From Lateolabrax maculatus (lineage: Eukaryota > Chordata > Actinopteri > Acropomatiformes > Lateolabracidae): a DNA stretch of 64,000 bases. The DNA is taken from NCBI GenBank assembly GCA_031216445.1, contig CM062204.1:15621001-15685000 (forward strand), in the 5' to 3' direction. The notes beneath the pieces are model-generated. The model saw only the letters and a list, made by a program, of their open reading frames with translations, was not told the DNA's origin and did no database searches. Below are positions 1 to 42,639 of this stretch, piece after piece; within the stretch, counting starts at the first letter, position 1, and every line of letters starts with the position of its first letter. The translations under genes and the position numbers were made by a program.

Positions 1-700
1 TCTTGTTTATACCTCTTACATGAGTTATACTCCTTGGAATGAGTAAACTGATCCTCTTTATATTACTGTCTGTTATTTCTTATTTTGTGTTTCACATTAT
101 GATTTTTGAGGCTGTATAGTTTACAATGTTACAAAATGTTATGATAATTTGGTTCTCATTTGTTAAGTCTCTTGTTAAGTTAAAAACTTCTTAAAATGGC
201 AGATTTCTGTAATATTTGATAACTTAATGTTTATTGGCATTCAACCTAATCTTAATTTTGTTGCAGAGTTTGTATTGACATTAAAGCTGTTCATCTCTGT
301 TAAACATTTCTCTTTACTTGTGGAGAAAACCAGCAGACTCTACTTTGTGTGAACAACCAGTTTAGGTTACTATGGCAACAACATCTTGAGTTATCTTCCC
401 TCACCCTCAGTCCTTGAAGCCTGATTTATTTTTGTAACTTGAGTGCATAATATAAAATCTTTATAAAGTGTGGTGACTAAAAGAATGGTGTTCACACCAG
501 CTTTAGTTAAGGGTTAAGTGAGTTATTATGCACATATTATATATTATGTGCAATGGATGATGTCAGAAAACAGAAACAGTGAAAGACACAAACAACATGA
601 ATGTAGTTGTTTTTGGCTTTTTTTTTTTTTTTTTTAAATGTTAAAATAATTTTAACATCAGTGTAGCATTTGGTGTAAATAAGGACACAAAGACAGATGT
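1..700. other. AT-rich intergenic DNA
   Basis: No gene is recognisable here. The stretch is AT-rich, with a poly-T run near 619-635. It holds one near-perfect RFX X-box-like palindrome at 366-379 (GTTACTATGGCAAC). The minus-strand polyadenylation signal of the first pde6h copy (720-725) marks its right border. Confidence 0.6.
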
Positions 701-719
701 TTTATGGAAAATATTCACA

Positions 720-725
720 TTTATT
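720..725 (-). terminator. Polyadenylation signal of pde6h copy 1
   Basis: TTTATT on the plus strand reads AATAAA on the minus strand, about 480 bases after the stop codon. That gives a 3' UTR of roughly 0.5 kb. Confidence 0.55.
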
Positions 726-1207
726 GTGTTAATGGAAACGTTCCTCTCCTCTGACAAAAAAGACAGACTTGATCTTTTTCACTGGAGATTAAAGAATTTC
801 TCATAAAAATAAATTTTGACTTAGTTAATATACAAAATAGACATATGTGCTTGTTGAATCAGCAACAGTGGATGAAGAGAGTAAAACTCTGCAATAACAG
901 ATATTAAACACTCTTTCATATTTTCAAAATATATACTCCATTTGATTTATTTTCTCCTTAGTGGAAAGTACAACTCACCACTCGTTATGAGATAGAGAAT
1001 TGGTGGAAAGGCAAGGGCAAATAAAGTGCATGAGACAAGAGAGAGTGCTGGATTTCTTTTTTTTTTTTCATCCAGGTGAAATCTCTAAATCATCAGAAGC
1101 TTATCCTCTCTACAGCACACAATTATAAAATGTTCAGCTGTTTAGTCAACAGTTGGGATACATGAGGGACAACTGTGGCAATAGGGGTAAAGGCAGAGGA
1201 AAGAGGA

Positions 1208-1541
1208 CTAGACAATTCCATATTTCGCCAGGTCGCTGAGCTCCATGTCCCCGAAGGCTTCCCATGGGCAAACCACTGTGATGTCTGTGCCAAGACCCTC
1301 CATGCCGGGGATGTCGTCTCCGAATCTGAGACAAAAGAGATCTGATGAGTACAAACTGGAGATACAATGAGTGAAAAGAAAATAAAGGAAAGACTGTATA
1401 TTTTGTGTGTGTGATCTTAAATCCATCTCACCCCTTCTGGCCTGGTTTGGGCGCCTTGCTCTTGAAGGTGCGCATGGCCCTCTGCTTGAATTTGGGAGCT
1501 GACCTCTTTTCGACGGGAGCTGCAACGTCTACGTCTGCCAT
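1208..1541 (-). CDS. pde6h: Cone PDE6 gamma (inhibitory) subunit, copy 1
   Basis: This is the inhibitory gamma subunit of the photoreceptor cGMP phosphodiesterase. In family members it caps the PDE6 catalytic subunits in outer segments and is displaced by transducin-GTP. There are two coding exons, 1541-1432 and 1325-1208, joined in phase 2 across a GTGAGA..CAG intron, giving 75 residues. Residues 17-33 carry the polycationic block (KFKQR..FKSKAPKPGQK). Residues 38-75 hold the conserved FGDDIPGMEGLGTDITV core and the C-terminal inhibitory tail ending KYGIV. The protein is shorter than mammalian PDE6G/H (83-87 residues): the TPRKG stretch and the QTRQ threonine, both phosphorylation sites in mammals, are absent (here EKRSA and AMRT). 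ATG 1541 follows a TTTTTCAG acceptor by 12 bases. It is arranged head-to-head with the copy at 6 kb. Cone type rather than rod type is inferred from the short N-terminus. Confidence 0.93.
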
Positions 1542-1789
1542 TATGATTAGTTACTGAAAAAGAAGAAAGAACAAAATATATGAGATACCTTCACTTCAAA
1601 ATTCTCTTAAACCTAGGCTTTAAACATTCCTGTTCGCCCCTGCTTTGTATTAAATTAAATTCAGGACTATTTATAGTCATATCTTGCACTGAACTGTAGC
1701 CACGCTATAACTTTTATTAGATGATAGCTTATTTTCTTAGTTTTGATTTTCATTTACTTTTTCAGAATCCTGTTTACATGCGTCTTTTT

Positions 1790-1895
1790 ATATTGTCTTG
1801 TTTTATATTTTGCCTTAATGCCTTTTTATGTCTTATGTACAGCACTCTGAATGCCCTTGCTGTATGAAAGGTCCTACACAAATAAACATACCTTG
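1790..1895. repeat. Possible LINE 3'-tail fragment
   Basis: The sequence TACAGCACTCTGAATGCCC followed by GTATGAAAGGTCCTACACAAATAAA resembles 3' tails of teleost L2/CR1-type LINEs as I remember them. It lies in the 5' UTR intron of pde6h copy 1. The assignment rests on memory of the motif only. Confidence 0.35.
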
Positions 1896-2365
1896 CCAGC
1901 TACCATCAACCAATACTCTCCCCTTCATGGAGATGTCATTACAGTAAAATCATTCTCCACTGTGAAATGTGAACTCATTAATCTCTAACTTGTATTTCTC
2001 ATCTTCTTCAGCAAGCTTAAAGTCATCCAGACATATCACCAAAGAATAAATGCATTAAGCATTGATACACAATGTATAACCAGTGTTCAAAACTCATCTG
2101 GTTTCATCCAAATCCATCAAGTAAAAAGACCTGAGGACATTATAAAGAAATAGAGACTGGGCCTTGAGCAGTACCAACAGGAAGACCAGCCCAAATAACT
2201 ACTCTGTGTGAAGTCTTCTCAGTAAGAATCTCAGATCTCATTTTAGATCTCATTTCAGCCATGACACTCAAAGCAAACAAAGCAATCTGAAGCATTACAT
2301 GTTATCAAAGCAGTAAAAGCCTCAGCTCCTGTACCAGAGCTGAGAAAAGTGCAGTTTCAACTTAC

Positions 2366-2425
2366 CGTTTGTTGAAGTGTCAAAGTGTTTTTCGGGTGCT
2401 GTCTAATGAGCCTCGCTTGTTTCTC
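2366..2425 (-). other. pde6h: Non-coding first exon of pde6h copy 1
   Basis: On the minus strand the exon ends at 2366 with the strong donor ACG|GTAAGT. It is inferred to splice to the acceptor just upstream of ATG 1541. The 5' edge (about 2425) is estimated as 25-30 bases after the TATA-like element at 2460-2451. A non-coding first exon also occurs in copy 2. Confidence 0.6.
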
Positions 2426-2450
2426 TCTGGTAGGATTCCCCTCTCTGTCC

Positions 2451-2480
2451 CTTTTTAAAGTCCTCTGAGCTGCTAATCCC
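2451..2480 (-). promoter_or_regulatory. Cone promoter of pde6h copy 1 (CRX/OTX site plus TATA-like box)
   Basis: Read on the minus strand, GGGATTAG (2480-2473) matches the K50 homeodomain site bound by CRX/OTX factors in photoreceptors. Twelve bases later comes the TATA-like CTTTAAAAAG (2460-2451). The same octamer, in the same orientation and at nearly the same distance, precedes the TATA box of copy 2. Factor identity is inferred from the motif. Confidence 0.6.
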
Positions 2481-4078
2481 CTCAGATGTTCATTCTTTCC
2501 CTCTTTTATGAGCCAACTCCAACCTGTCCTCTTCTGCACCAGCTCAGCCACAAATAGATGAGATCAAGAATAACAAGACATACAGTAAATACAAGGTGTA
2601 CTTAGATGGGTCTGTCAACCTGTGAATTTGAAGTGAATTATAGAGGTGTCATTCATTGGCAGTAGTGAGTGACAGTAATTAGCATGACTATCAAGTTGAA
2701 GCTAAAACATTTGCTGAAAGATATTAATTGTCTGTCTATCTTGCCTACACATACTGTACTGTGCCCCTTTGCATCAAGGAAACTTTTATAATTATGGAAA
2801 AATTCAAATACAGGCACTCAATAGTTTAAAGACCACAAAAAGTGTTGAATAAGCAGCTGCTCTGAAGCCTAATGAATTAATAATCCATCCTCTAACTTTT
2901 CTGCATTTGACAGCATCCTTCCTTTCTTCTTTGTTTTAACTACGTAGCAACCCACTTCTATTACATTTAATACAATTCTATATGTCTGATGGTGAGGAAT
3001 ATCTAGTTCACAGATTTATATATGCAGTTTATTTACTACCACGAGAGACATGAATTGAGCAATTTCTCAGTGTTACATGAAGCAGTTCTAGTCATAATGA
3101 CAGTGCCCCTGTTGTTTGTTTTGCTGTATCAATATTAAAAAGTTTAAGTCTTGTCTTGGATGGCCAGCGATGTCGCGCCTCTGTGTTCAAACATAAGGGA
3201 GGTTTGAGGACTGACAGAATGTGAGCAACCTTCCAAACAAGAAAGCAGTAATTGAGAAAAACTAAAGATTGAGATATACTTTCAGCTTATTTCTAAACAA
3301 ACGTGTCCTGACGTAGCCCGCACGAGGATCTGGAGCATGTGATGTAAGAGCAGTGACTCCCTGAGCTCCATGCTGACGATCAATCACTTAGTGACAAATA
3401 AAGCACTCTTAACCTTTCTGCTCTTAATCCCTCGCTTCGTGGCACAGACCCAGGCTAAAGAGGGACAATACTATGACAAACTGTGCCAATTTTAACTAAA
3501 CTAAATTAATGTGACATGGAAATAAGTGTCTCCATGATTTTGTTATAGCACCCTATTTTGCACCCAAATCTGAACTATTTGTTATTTCACAAAGAAAATC
3601 ATCACTTAAAGTCCACTTTCTAGCTTTTTCCAGCACTTTTTTAAAATCTGATTAAGATTGTGTCATATGGGTGAAAGATCTGGAGTACCTAGTAATTGGA
3701 TCTTGAGTTAAGATTTTTCTGTCAAATTATATTTATTTTTTTACTTTAACAATCCACTTTTTATGTTTTAAAAGTCAGCTGTAACCTGAATTTAAATATA
3801 GTTTATTAATATATATATATCATTTATTTATAATTATTAATATATCATTTTGAAACCCCATTCAGAAAAGACAATATTTAGAATCAGGTTCCAAAACAAC
3901 TCATGTTGTTCAGTAAATCCAATGTTTTTCTCCTAGATGCTTCATTATGTAAGGCTGCAAATATCTTCACATGGCACGACACACTAGGCTGTACTCTTGA
4001 GCCCCCTCCTTAATCTAATTAAGAGTTGGAGGGAGGGGTGTACAAAAACAAGACAGAATTATAGATGAGCATGTCAAG
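2481..4078. other. Intergenic spacer between the divergent pde6h promoters
   Basis: About 1.6 kb of AT-rich DNA separates the two divergent promoters. No exon is recognisable. Near the right end, 4011-4022 (TAATCTAATTAAG) contains a further CRX-like TAATCT and a TAATTA homeodomain core, so this end is the most likely place for shared photoreceptor control elements. Confidence 0.5.
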
Positions 4079-4103
4079 GGGATTAGTAGGTGGCGTATAT
4101 AAG
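4079..4103 (+). promoter_or_regulatory. Cone promoter of pde6h copy 2 (CRX/OTX site plus TATA box)
   Basis: GGGATTAG (4079-4086) is followed nine bases later by a canonical TATATAAG (4096-4103). Transcription is expected near 4126-4132. The layout parallels that of copy 1, whereas the flanking sequence is not obviously conserved. Confidence 0.7.
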
Positions 4104-4127
4104 AGCAGGACCCACAGCAGAGAGACA

Positions 4128-4183
4128 CAAACTGACCAGAGAGACATCAGCCCAGAAGCCAAGTGTGTGACTGCAAAAACCAG
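4128..4183 (+). other. pde6h: Non-coding first exon of pde6h copy 2
   Basis: The exon ends at 4183 with CAG|GTGAGA. The next acceptor (TTTTTTCTCTCAG, ending 5980) lies just upstream of ATG 5991, so this is a 5' UTR exon followed by a 1.8 kb intron. The 5' edge is estimated from the TATA box. Confidence 0.65.
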
Positions 4184-4904
4184 GTGAGATAAAACTCTGA
4201 TCTTCACTCAGCCGCGAGCTTTGGTTTACTTTCAATTGTGCTGCAAGGATTAAGATGAGAACGTACTTGAAATAAGGACTTCAGATAGATAACGTGTGGT
4301 ACACATGTCATGGATGTGATCTTTCAGTTTTAGAAAAAGTTTGTAGACACAGGAATCTGTATTTGGATGTGTTGCTGTTGCTAAGCGATTTTGAAAAAAA
4401 ACAACAAAACAAAACAAACAAAAAAAAAAAACATGTAAAAGCAACTGAAAATCAAATTGTTTTCTTTTGCTTTTCCCCCAAATTAGAACTTTATATTTAT
4501 GGTTTTGCACTATGCATCCTTGTTTTTACACATTATTTTGTCTGTCTATTTTACCTACTTCCTCCCTTTTGTAAGACACTGTTTTGAAGTATTATATAAA
4601 GAAAATTTATGTAATTAATGACTTACCTTTTACCTTATGGAGGCTATGGACATGAAGTCAATGTGCAGGTATATTTTGTATTTTGTAATTTACTAAACTG
4701 GGAGAAAAAATGACCAGAAATGTATATCAGTGCTTTAAAAGCCTGATTTAAAAAATAATAATAAGTAAATTAAATTTTGTGGAAAGTTTAAAGTGGAGGA
4801 ATGACCTTTGATTGTAATTTTCAGGGTTTTTGTACAGCTTTCTTTTTAATCTGTTCAAGGGGGATTTATTATCTATGTGTCAAAGAGGATATCTTCCAAA
4901 GTCC

Positions 4905-5100
4905 TTACTTTCAGTTTAGTTTAGTTCAGTCTTTATTGTCCTGGGGAACTTGCTTGCAGCACAGTAAAAACACATGTCAGACATTAGCAAATAGAAAAAA
5001 AACATGCAATAGCAGTAATTACATAAATTAAGGCAAATAAAAATCTGTAAATCAGACAAAACTACCCAATAAATAGGAACACATTTTTTTAAAAGTAACC
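4905..5100. repeat. Degenerate interspersed repeat in the pde6h copy 2 first intron
   Basis: A stretch around CTTTATTGTCCTGGGGAACTTG, followed by A-rich sequence ending in a poly-A run near 5101-5118, resembles 3' parts of retroposons seen in other teleost genomes. No family can be named from sequence alone. Confidence 0.3.
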
Positions 5101-5990
5101 AAAAAAAAAAAAAAAAAACGATTAAACATTTACTGTCTTGCTGTCATCTCCAACTATTATTTGTTTATTATTATGTTTTCATGCCTTACTATTCTTCATT
5201 CAGTAAATGTTGGATCTCTCTTAGTTTATGTGATATAATTGGGCTGCCTTTGAGATTTAGAGCTCAAAAGACGATTCTGGTTTATAAATGTAAAAACGAT
5301 TAATAAGAGACATCTTTCGGTACTTTTATCACCATGCGTTGGAGGTAACATCGATGTAATTAGTAGTGTTGACCCTCACTAGAAAAATATTACACACATA
5401 ATTTTCTACATACATCTGCACACAATCAAAAGCAGGGGGATACTATAACAAAATTAGTAAGTATACAGAAATCTGGGTGAAATTTAAGAACAAACTGGTC
5501 AACTGAGACGTCATGACAGATTCCACACAATACAGGATTTGTTTGCATGTTCAAAAATGCCACCAGTAGGGTTAAAGTAGATTTCTGGTAAAGTCCAGAG
5601 CACTGCTGAGCTTTCCTGTAAAATAAGACGTATACCTGAGGTCAGACAAAGGTTGGATTAAAACACTCAGGGTGTATTATTAACAACATAAAGTATGTGT
5701 GTTGACTTCAGATTGGAATTAGGTGAATTCTGGTATCTGGTCACGCAGTCTGTAACATGGCCAAGAGTAATCTTTAAAGCCAAGGTGTAAAAATAGGCAA
5801 AGCTTTTTGTGTAACAGAGTGTTAAGAAGCTGTATGACAGTTTAAATCTATAACGTGACCTAATCTGTGGGTGTTAGATCCTCCGAGCACGGGGCTGTGG
5901 GGCTTAGAGGAGGAGGAGGAGGAATGGTCTAACTAGGGGAAGGGACTAACTAATGAACTGTTAATTGTTTTTTCTCTCAGTGCATAAATA

Positions 5991-6868
5991 ATGGCAGACG
6001 CAGGTGTTGCAGCTCCCGCTGACAAGAAGGCACCTCCCAAATTCAAGCAGAGGGCCGCTCGTACCTTCAAGAGCAAAGCACCTAAACCAGGCCAGAAGGG
6101 GTAAGATTGACTTTAAAGTCACCAGTGGTGGAAAGTAACTAAGTACATTTACTAAATACAATGTTGAGGTATTTCCATTTTCTGCTACATTATAATTTTA
6201 CCCCACTACATTTATCCGACAGCTAAAGTTGCTAGTTACTTTTCAGATTAAGATTTGACTTGAATATATATATGTATGTATATATATTCTTATAAAATAC
6301 TATACATTGTTAAATATTAAACCAGTGGTTCCCCATCATAATCAGCTCAAAGATTTATCTTGTGACCCTTTGGAGGGGCCTGACCCCCAAGTTGGGAACC
6401 ACAGGACAAAACTACTGAACTCTATATAAAGTAGTTAAAATTTACTCCACTCAAACCAGCTATAACTCTAAAATTCTACGTACACATGATGCATCAGTAT
6501 TAACAATCTAACATAAATACAATAATATAACACTCACAGGGACAATTTTGCTGCAGAACTAGTACTTTTACATTGATACTTAAAGTACATTTTGCTAATA
6601 ATACTTTTTGTGAGTATAATGCAATGTGAGTATTTTCACATTAGGTAAAGGATAAGAGTACTTCTTTCCCAACTTAAAGTCTCATATCAAATAAAAGAAT
6701 TCAAGTGAAACATTTCCAGAAAATTAAGACGTTTTCTTTTACTTGTTCAGATTTGGAGACGACATCCCCGGCATGGAGGGTCTTGGCACAGACATCACAG
6801 TGGTTTGCCCATGGGAAGCCTTTGGGGACATGGAGCTCAGCGACCTGGCGAAATATGGAATTGTCTAG
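5991..6868 (+). CDS. pde6h: Cone PDE6 gamma (inhibitory) subunit, copy 2
   Basis: This is the second inhibitory gamma subunit of cone cGMP phosphodiesterase. Exons 5991-6100 and 6751-6868 give 75 residues with the same phase-2 junction as copy 1. It carries the polycationic stretch KFKQRAARTFKSK and the full FGDDIPGMEGLGTD core, and ends KYGIV. It differs from copy 1 at eight residues (4, 5, 10, 11, 13, 14, 15 and 23), all in the first coding exon. The last 38 residues are identical, and the last exon differs by only two synonymous bases out of 118. The 650-base intron carries a MITE-like insertion. The divergent arrangement suggests an inverted tandem duplication. Both frames and splice sites are intact, so both copies are probably functional. 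Confidence 0.93.
6120..6690. repeat. MITE-like teleost repeat inside the pde6h copy 2 intron
   Basis: The insert starts near AGTGGTGGAAAGTAACTAAGTACATTTACT and ends near AAAGGATAAGAGTACTTCTTTCCCAAC. It contains a GTGGTTCCCCA..GTTGGGAACCAC internal segment. This layout matches a repeat family widespread in teleost genomes. A related fragment occurs at 57600-57855. It fills almost the whole intron. Confidence 0.6.
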
Positions 6869-7420
6869 AAACCCTACCGTGTCTTCACCACAGCTATTTT
6901 ACCTCCCTGCATCTATTTTCCTTCACCCAGTTCTCCTTCACCTCCAAAACACCTGACTTGATGTCTGTTGTGTTAGGTCCACATGGGTTTTGGGAAACAT
7001 TGCCCAAACATTTATACTCAATGCTCATCCAAAATGTGGCTATAATGGCAAATGTAATTTCAAAAAGCTGTATATTATAATAATTTATTTATATCAGCTT
7101 CAATAAGGTGTCTATGCTTTAAGCAAGAACTCCAATCTTCCTTCCCCATACTTTGCACTTGGCTTGTGCAATTCTGAGAGAGACAAAATCTGTTGTAAGA
7201 GGGTTTGATGGCTGTTTTTTCAGTACATCACCACCAAACCTTCACTCTGCTCTCCTGCCTTTTCCAATCCACGACCCTCCCCTTCCTTTAAGTTATTCCT
7301 TCTTTGTACAGCTATTTATGATATATATATATTATATATACATATATTTTTTTTTAATGAAGTATGAATATAAATTTGTGCACACCATCAATGGGAATGG
7401 GAGTCACAGTTGAATGTGTC

Positions 7421-7426
7421 AATAAA
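7421..7426 (+). terminator. Polyadenylation signal of pde6h copy 2
   Basis: AATAAA lies about 550 bases after the stop codon, so the 3' UTR runs from 6869 to about 7440. The transcript converges on the 3' end of rbfox2. Confidence 0.6.
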
Positions 7427-7444
7427 TATTTTCCCCAAAGAAAT

Positions 7445-8385
7445 GTTGTCTTCTTTAAGCACATAGTATAATTTTATGGGAATTTATAATTATTACCTAT
7501 CCAGCACCAAACAATAGATAGATAATGTTGAATGTAAAGGTGAACATAGTGGAGCATTTACCCTCTGAAGAGCCAACTACTTCTCTCAGGATTGGTGGAA
7601 ACCAAAAACAGAGCAAAAAGTAGAGTAAAAAGTAGAGTGAATGTTTAACTTACAGTATCAGGTGACCAGAAACACAACTCCAAATTAATGCTAATGTTTG
7701 ATCTGCTGGATGGTGAATAAGTAACTATCCATATCGATTAAAAAGATGATAATACCTTGTGTGTACAGCTCGTTTCCACTTCCTTCAAGTATCTAAAGAG
7801 ATTTGTTGCAGGTTTAAAGCATCTACGTTGCTGACTTGGTGATCAATATTAAAATCGGCACTGTGTCGGTACAATAATGTGAGAAACTAGAAAATAACAC
7901 TCATCCATTTTACTAAAGGAACGAATACTAAAATAAAACAACCTGAAAGCTTGATCACAACAAAACATTTTTATATAAAACATTTTATATGGACATTCAA
8001 TAACAAAAAAAAAAAAAAAAAAAAAAAAACATAATGGCAGTCAAGGGGAATATAGACATGACAGAGGGAGAGGACTGGTCATTGAGAAACCATAGCAACT
8101 ATGAAGAATGGCCACATAGTTTACTATAATACAGTTGCAAGAAAACCATGACAGCACTGTGCTCTTTGTTGTGTTTACTAGCGTCAAACTGCTAGCTGCC
8201 TGTCATTCTCCGTGGAGTTCAGTGGTAAAGAAGAACGCAACTGGGCTCGGCTGCTCAGGAGTCAAATATGAAAAAGACACAAGATTCATGCAAAACTTTT
8301 TTTTTTTTTTTTTTTTTTAAACTTGACAAGTATCGCTCATGCTGGTTTGTCCATGCCGTCAGTGGCTTCATAAGTCCATCTTTGT
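7445..8385. other. Intergenic DNA between pde6h copy 2 and rbfox2
   Basis: AT-rich spacer between two convergent genes. It holds poly-A (8005-8029) and poly-T (8299-8318) runs. No coding or structured feature was recognised. Confidence 0.5.
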
Positions 8386-8389
8386 GTAT

Positions 8390-10088
8390 TTTATTTATTT
8401 ATCAAGTTGGAAACCAGAACGTGCTGGGGACTGTTAGTTAGCATCTTTGGCTAAGTTACTTTTTTTTTTTTCCCCCATTTTGTCCCGAGCACATTCTATA
8501 GTAACTTGGAGATATTTAAAAAGAAATGTTAAATGTCATGAGAAGAAAAATCCAACAGCAGCACATGTGATAAAAAAAAAAAAGACATCTTATTGACCTG
8601 CATGTTTTTGTGAGAGAAAATGGAAACGTAACGGTATTTTGAAATTACTTAACAGGTTAAAAAAAAAAAAAAACATAACTGCCCTGATTTAACACACAAC
8701 TTAAATCATATCCCACAATGACATTTTGTTTTTCACCATGTTGGATATTAACCTGCTTATGTAGGAGAGATAACACTTTCAGACATTTTACTGGATAAAA
8801 TGTCTGAATAAAATTTTACTGGATAAAATGTCTTCAAACAAACCTGGAGCGACCAAAGGCCAAGCTGACAGATTTAACTGCTGAAATGTAAGGAGTCTGC
8901 TTTCAGAAAAATTCAAAAAGAAAGGAACACATTTGGTTTTGACCAATGTGCTACAGACCTATGTTCATTTATTCCAAATGCCTCAGTGACCTGCAAAATA
9001 TGGACACAAAGAGAAAAAGACAAAGATCCAGCTGTTCCTGTATATCTTGAAATGTAATTGTCATGCTAACGGATCCTATAATTAACCCAAAACGAAAACA
9101 AAAAACATATAAAGCGGTAGACTGGATTGACTGAGTCTTTAACTAAGAGGACAAAAGTTTGGTAGTGTTACACGCATACCTTAAGTTTGTCACTACTCTG
9201 GTACGCTCTCGGTTCAAGATCTTTACTTCAAGGAAGAAAAAAAACAAACAAAAGAAAACTTGAAATTTAACTTGCACCTTCCTGAAGAAGGAACAACACT
9301 TACGGATATTTATATATATAAAAAAACAAAACAAAACAAAAAAACAACAACAACAGAAGATGAAAAAGTAGTAAATAAAAGACAGCAATAGGATTATCAA
9401 GGATTATGATAATAACAATAACAAAGATAATATATTTATACATACGGCAGAAAAATGTGCTTTCTACAAATCTTTGGAACAAAAACAAAAGCCAAAAAAA
9501 AAGCCACATTTTGGAAATATAGAATATACAATAGTAAGGTATTTTGCATTTAAATATTTTGTATTAACTCACCGACAGAATCTCACTCTTGCTCAGTAAT
9601 TGCTGCTTACAGCATCTCAAACACAATTACCACCTAAAGTATGTTTCAGGAAGACTCATTCAATGTTGGACTTTGCTCTATAAAAGATGGAGCATGAGGG
9701 GAAAATCCAAATAATAATTCTCAAAGTTAAAGGATCAACAAGTACTTGAACCCCAGGGTTGTGGGTGGATAATTTAGTTTGGATCTAAAGGTAAAATCAA
9801 TTCAAGAAAGAAAAAAAATGTAAGTGTAGTGTTGAGCTTTTTGTAGTGTTTCGTGGCAGTTGCACACAGAGTGTAGTGAAATCCTGTGCATGAGAAGGAT
9901 GATATGAGACTATACTTATGTCATGTAGTCAAAAGATAGAATATTTGTAATATAAATGCTTAATTTCAGATTTTTAACCCCAAGGTTCACTGTTGGATCT
10001 ACATGTCTCATGACAGCAGTGGCTGCTGAGTCAAACAAAGTCATGGTTTAATAATGATGATAATAATAATAATAATGATAATAATTAC

Positions 10089-10121
<33 letters not shown>

Positions 10122-11000
10122 TTGGTAACTTTTTTCTCTAAACTAATTTCTTTGCATATCATAACAATTTTAAGTTTAAAGGTTCACCATTTCCACATAC
10201 TAAGAAAACTTGAGGTAAGGAACAGCTCTAATAACCCTCCCTCCTTCAGCTTTCGGACGTGATTTCTGTAGCATTATAAACTGTTACATCATCTCTCCAA
10301 GCCGCCATGTTCAGTTTCCCTCCACCAGAACACAGCAAGAATGGAAATCCTCTCTCATTACTATCCACCCACGTTAAGAAAGAATTATAAAATCCATCAG
10401 TGGGTGTTTTTATTATTTTTTTTTTTATCATTTTAGTGACTCGTCATTCTGGTTCAAAATGTTTTTAGGTGCACTTTTGATACACCTTCCTGCTTCCTAC
10501 CGCTCCGACGTTTGGCGGACACTTTGATTGCTCGTTTCTCTCTCGCTTTCCTTAAATGTTGAGTGTGTGCAGACCACACAGTACTCTGCTCTTTCTCATA
10601 CATGGTTGACAGCTATTTAAAATGTCAAGTTATCCACATACAGCCATTGGAAGAACTTCTGGGCTCCATCCCGAGTCTTGTGCTGCTGAGTGCCGAGGGA
10701 ATAAGAAGGGGGGACTATAATACAGCCGTGCAATAGGGAAGGTGGCCATTTTAAGTCTTTATTTTTTTTTCTTCTTTTTTAATGTAAAGGCCATCCGTCA
10801 GTCTTTAATACAGCATTCCTCTATTTCTGTAGTAGCATATATAAGAAAACGTGGGACTGCTCTGGGGTGGGATCTGAAATATCTTTGTTGTGGCCGACTC
10901 CACACTTTAAAACTGGGTGCAGTCCACCTCCACGACAACAGAGGGAGCTCTTTCAGAGTAACTCAATGGAAGAGAGGAGCTCCTGGGAAATGTAGTGTCT
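8390..11000 (-). other. rbfox2: Probable 3' UTR of rbfox2
   Basis: About 2.6 kb downstream of the rbfox2 stop codon contains no intron signal or coding pattern. It holds several minus-strand AATAAA signals (TTTATT on the plus strand), the furthest cluster being at about 8390-8400. Rbfox genes usually have long 3' UTRs, so this is assigned as 3' UTR. The true end cannot be fixed from sequence. A trinucleotide AT-rich microsatellite lies inside it. Confidence 0.5.
10049..10122. repeat. (ATA/AAT)n microsatellite
   Basis: An imperfect tandem TAA/AAT repeat of about 74 bases within the probable rbfox2 3' UTR. Another ATT-type array lies at 37882-37930 in rbfox2 intron 1. Confidence 0.85.
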
Positions 11001-42629
<31,629 letters not shown>

Positions 42630-42639
42630 TTAAAAATCT

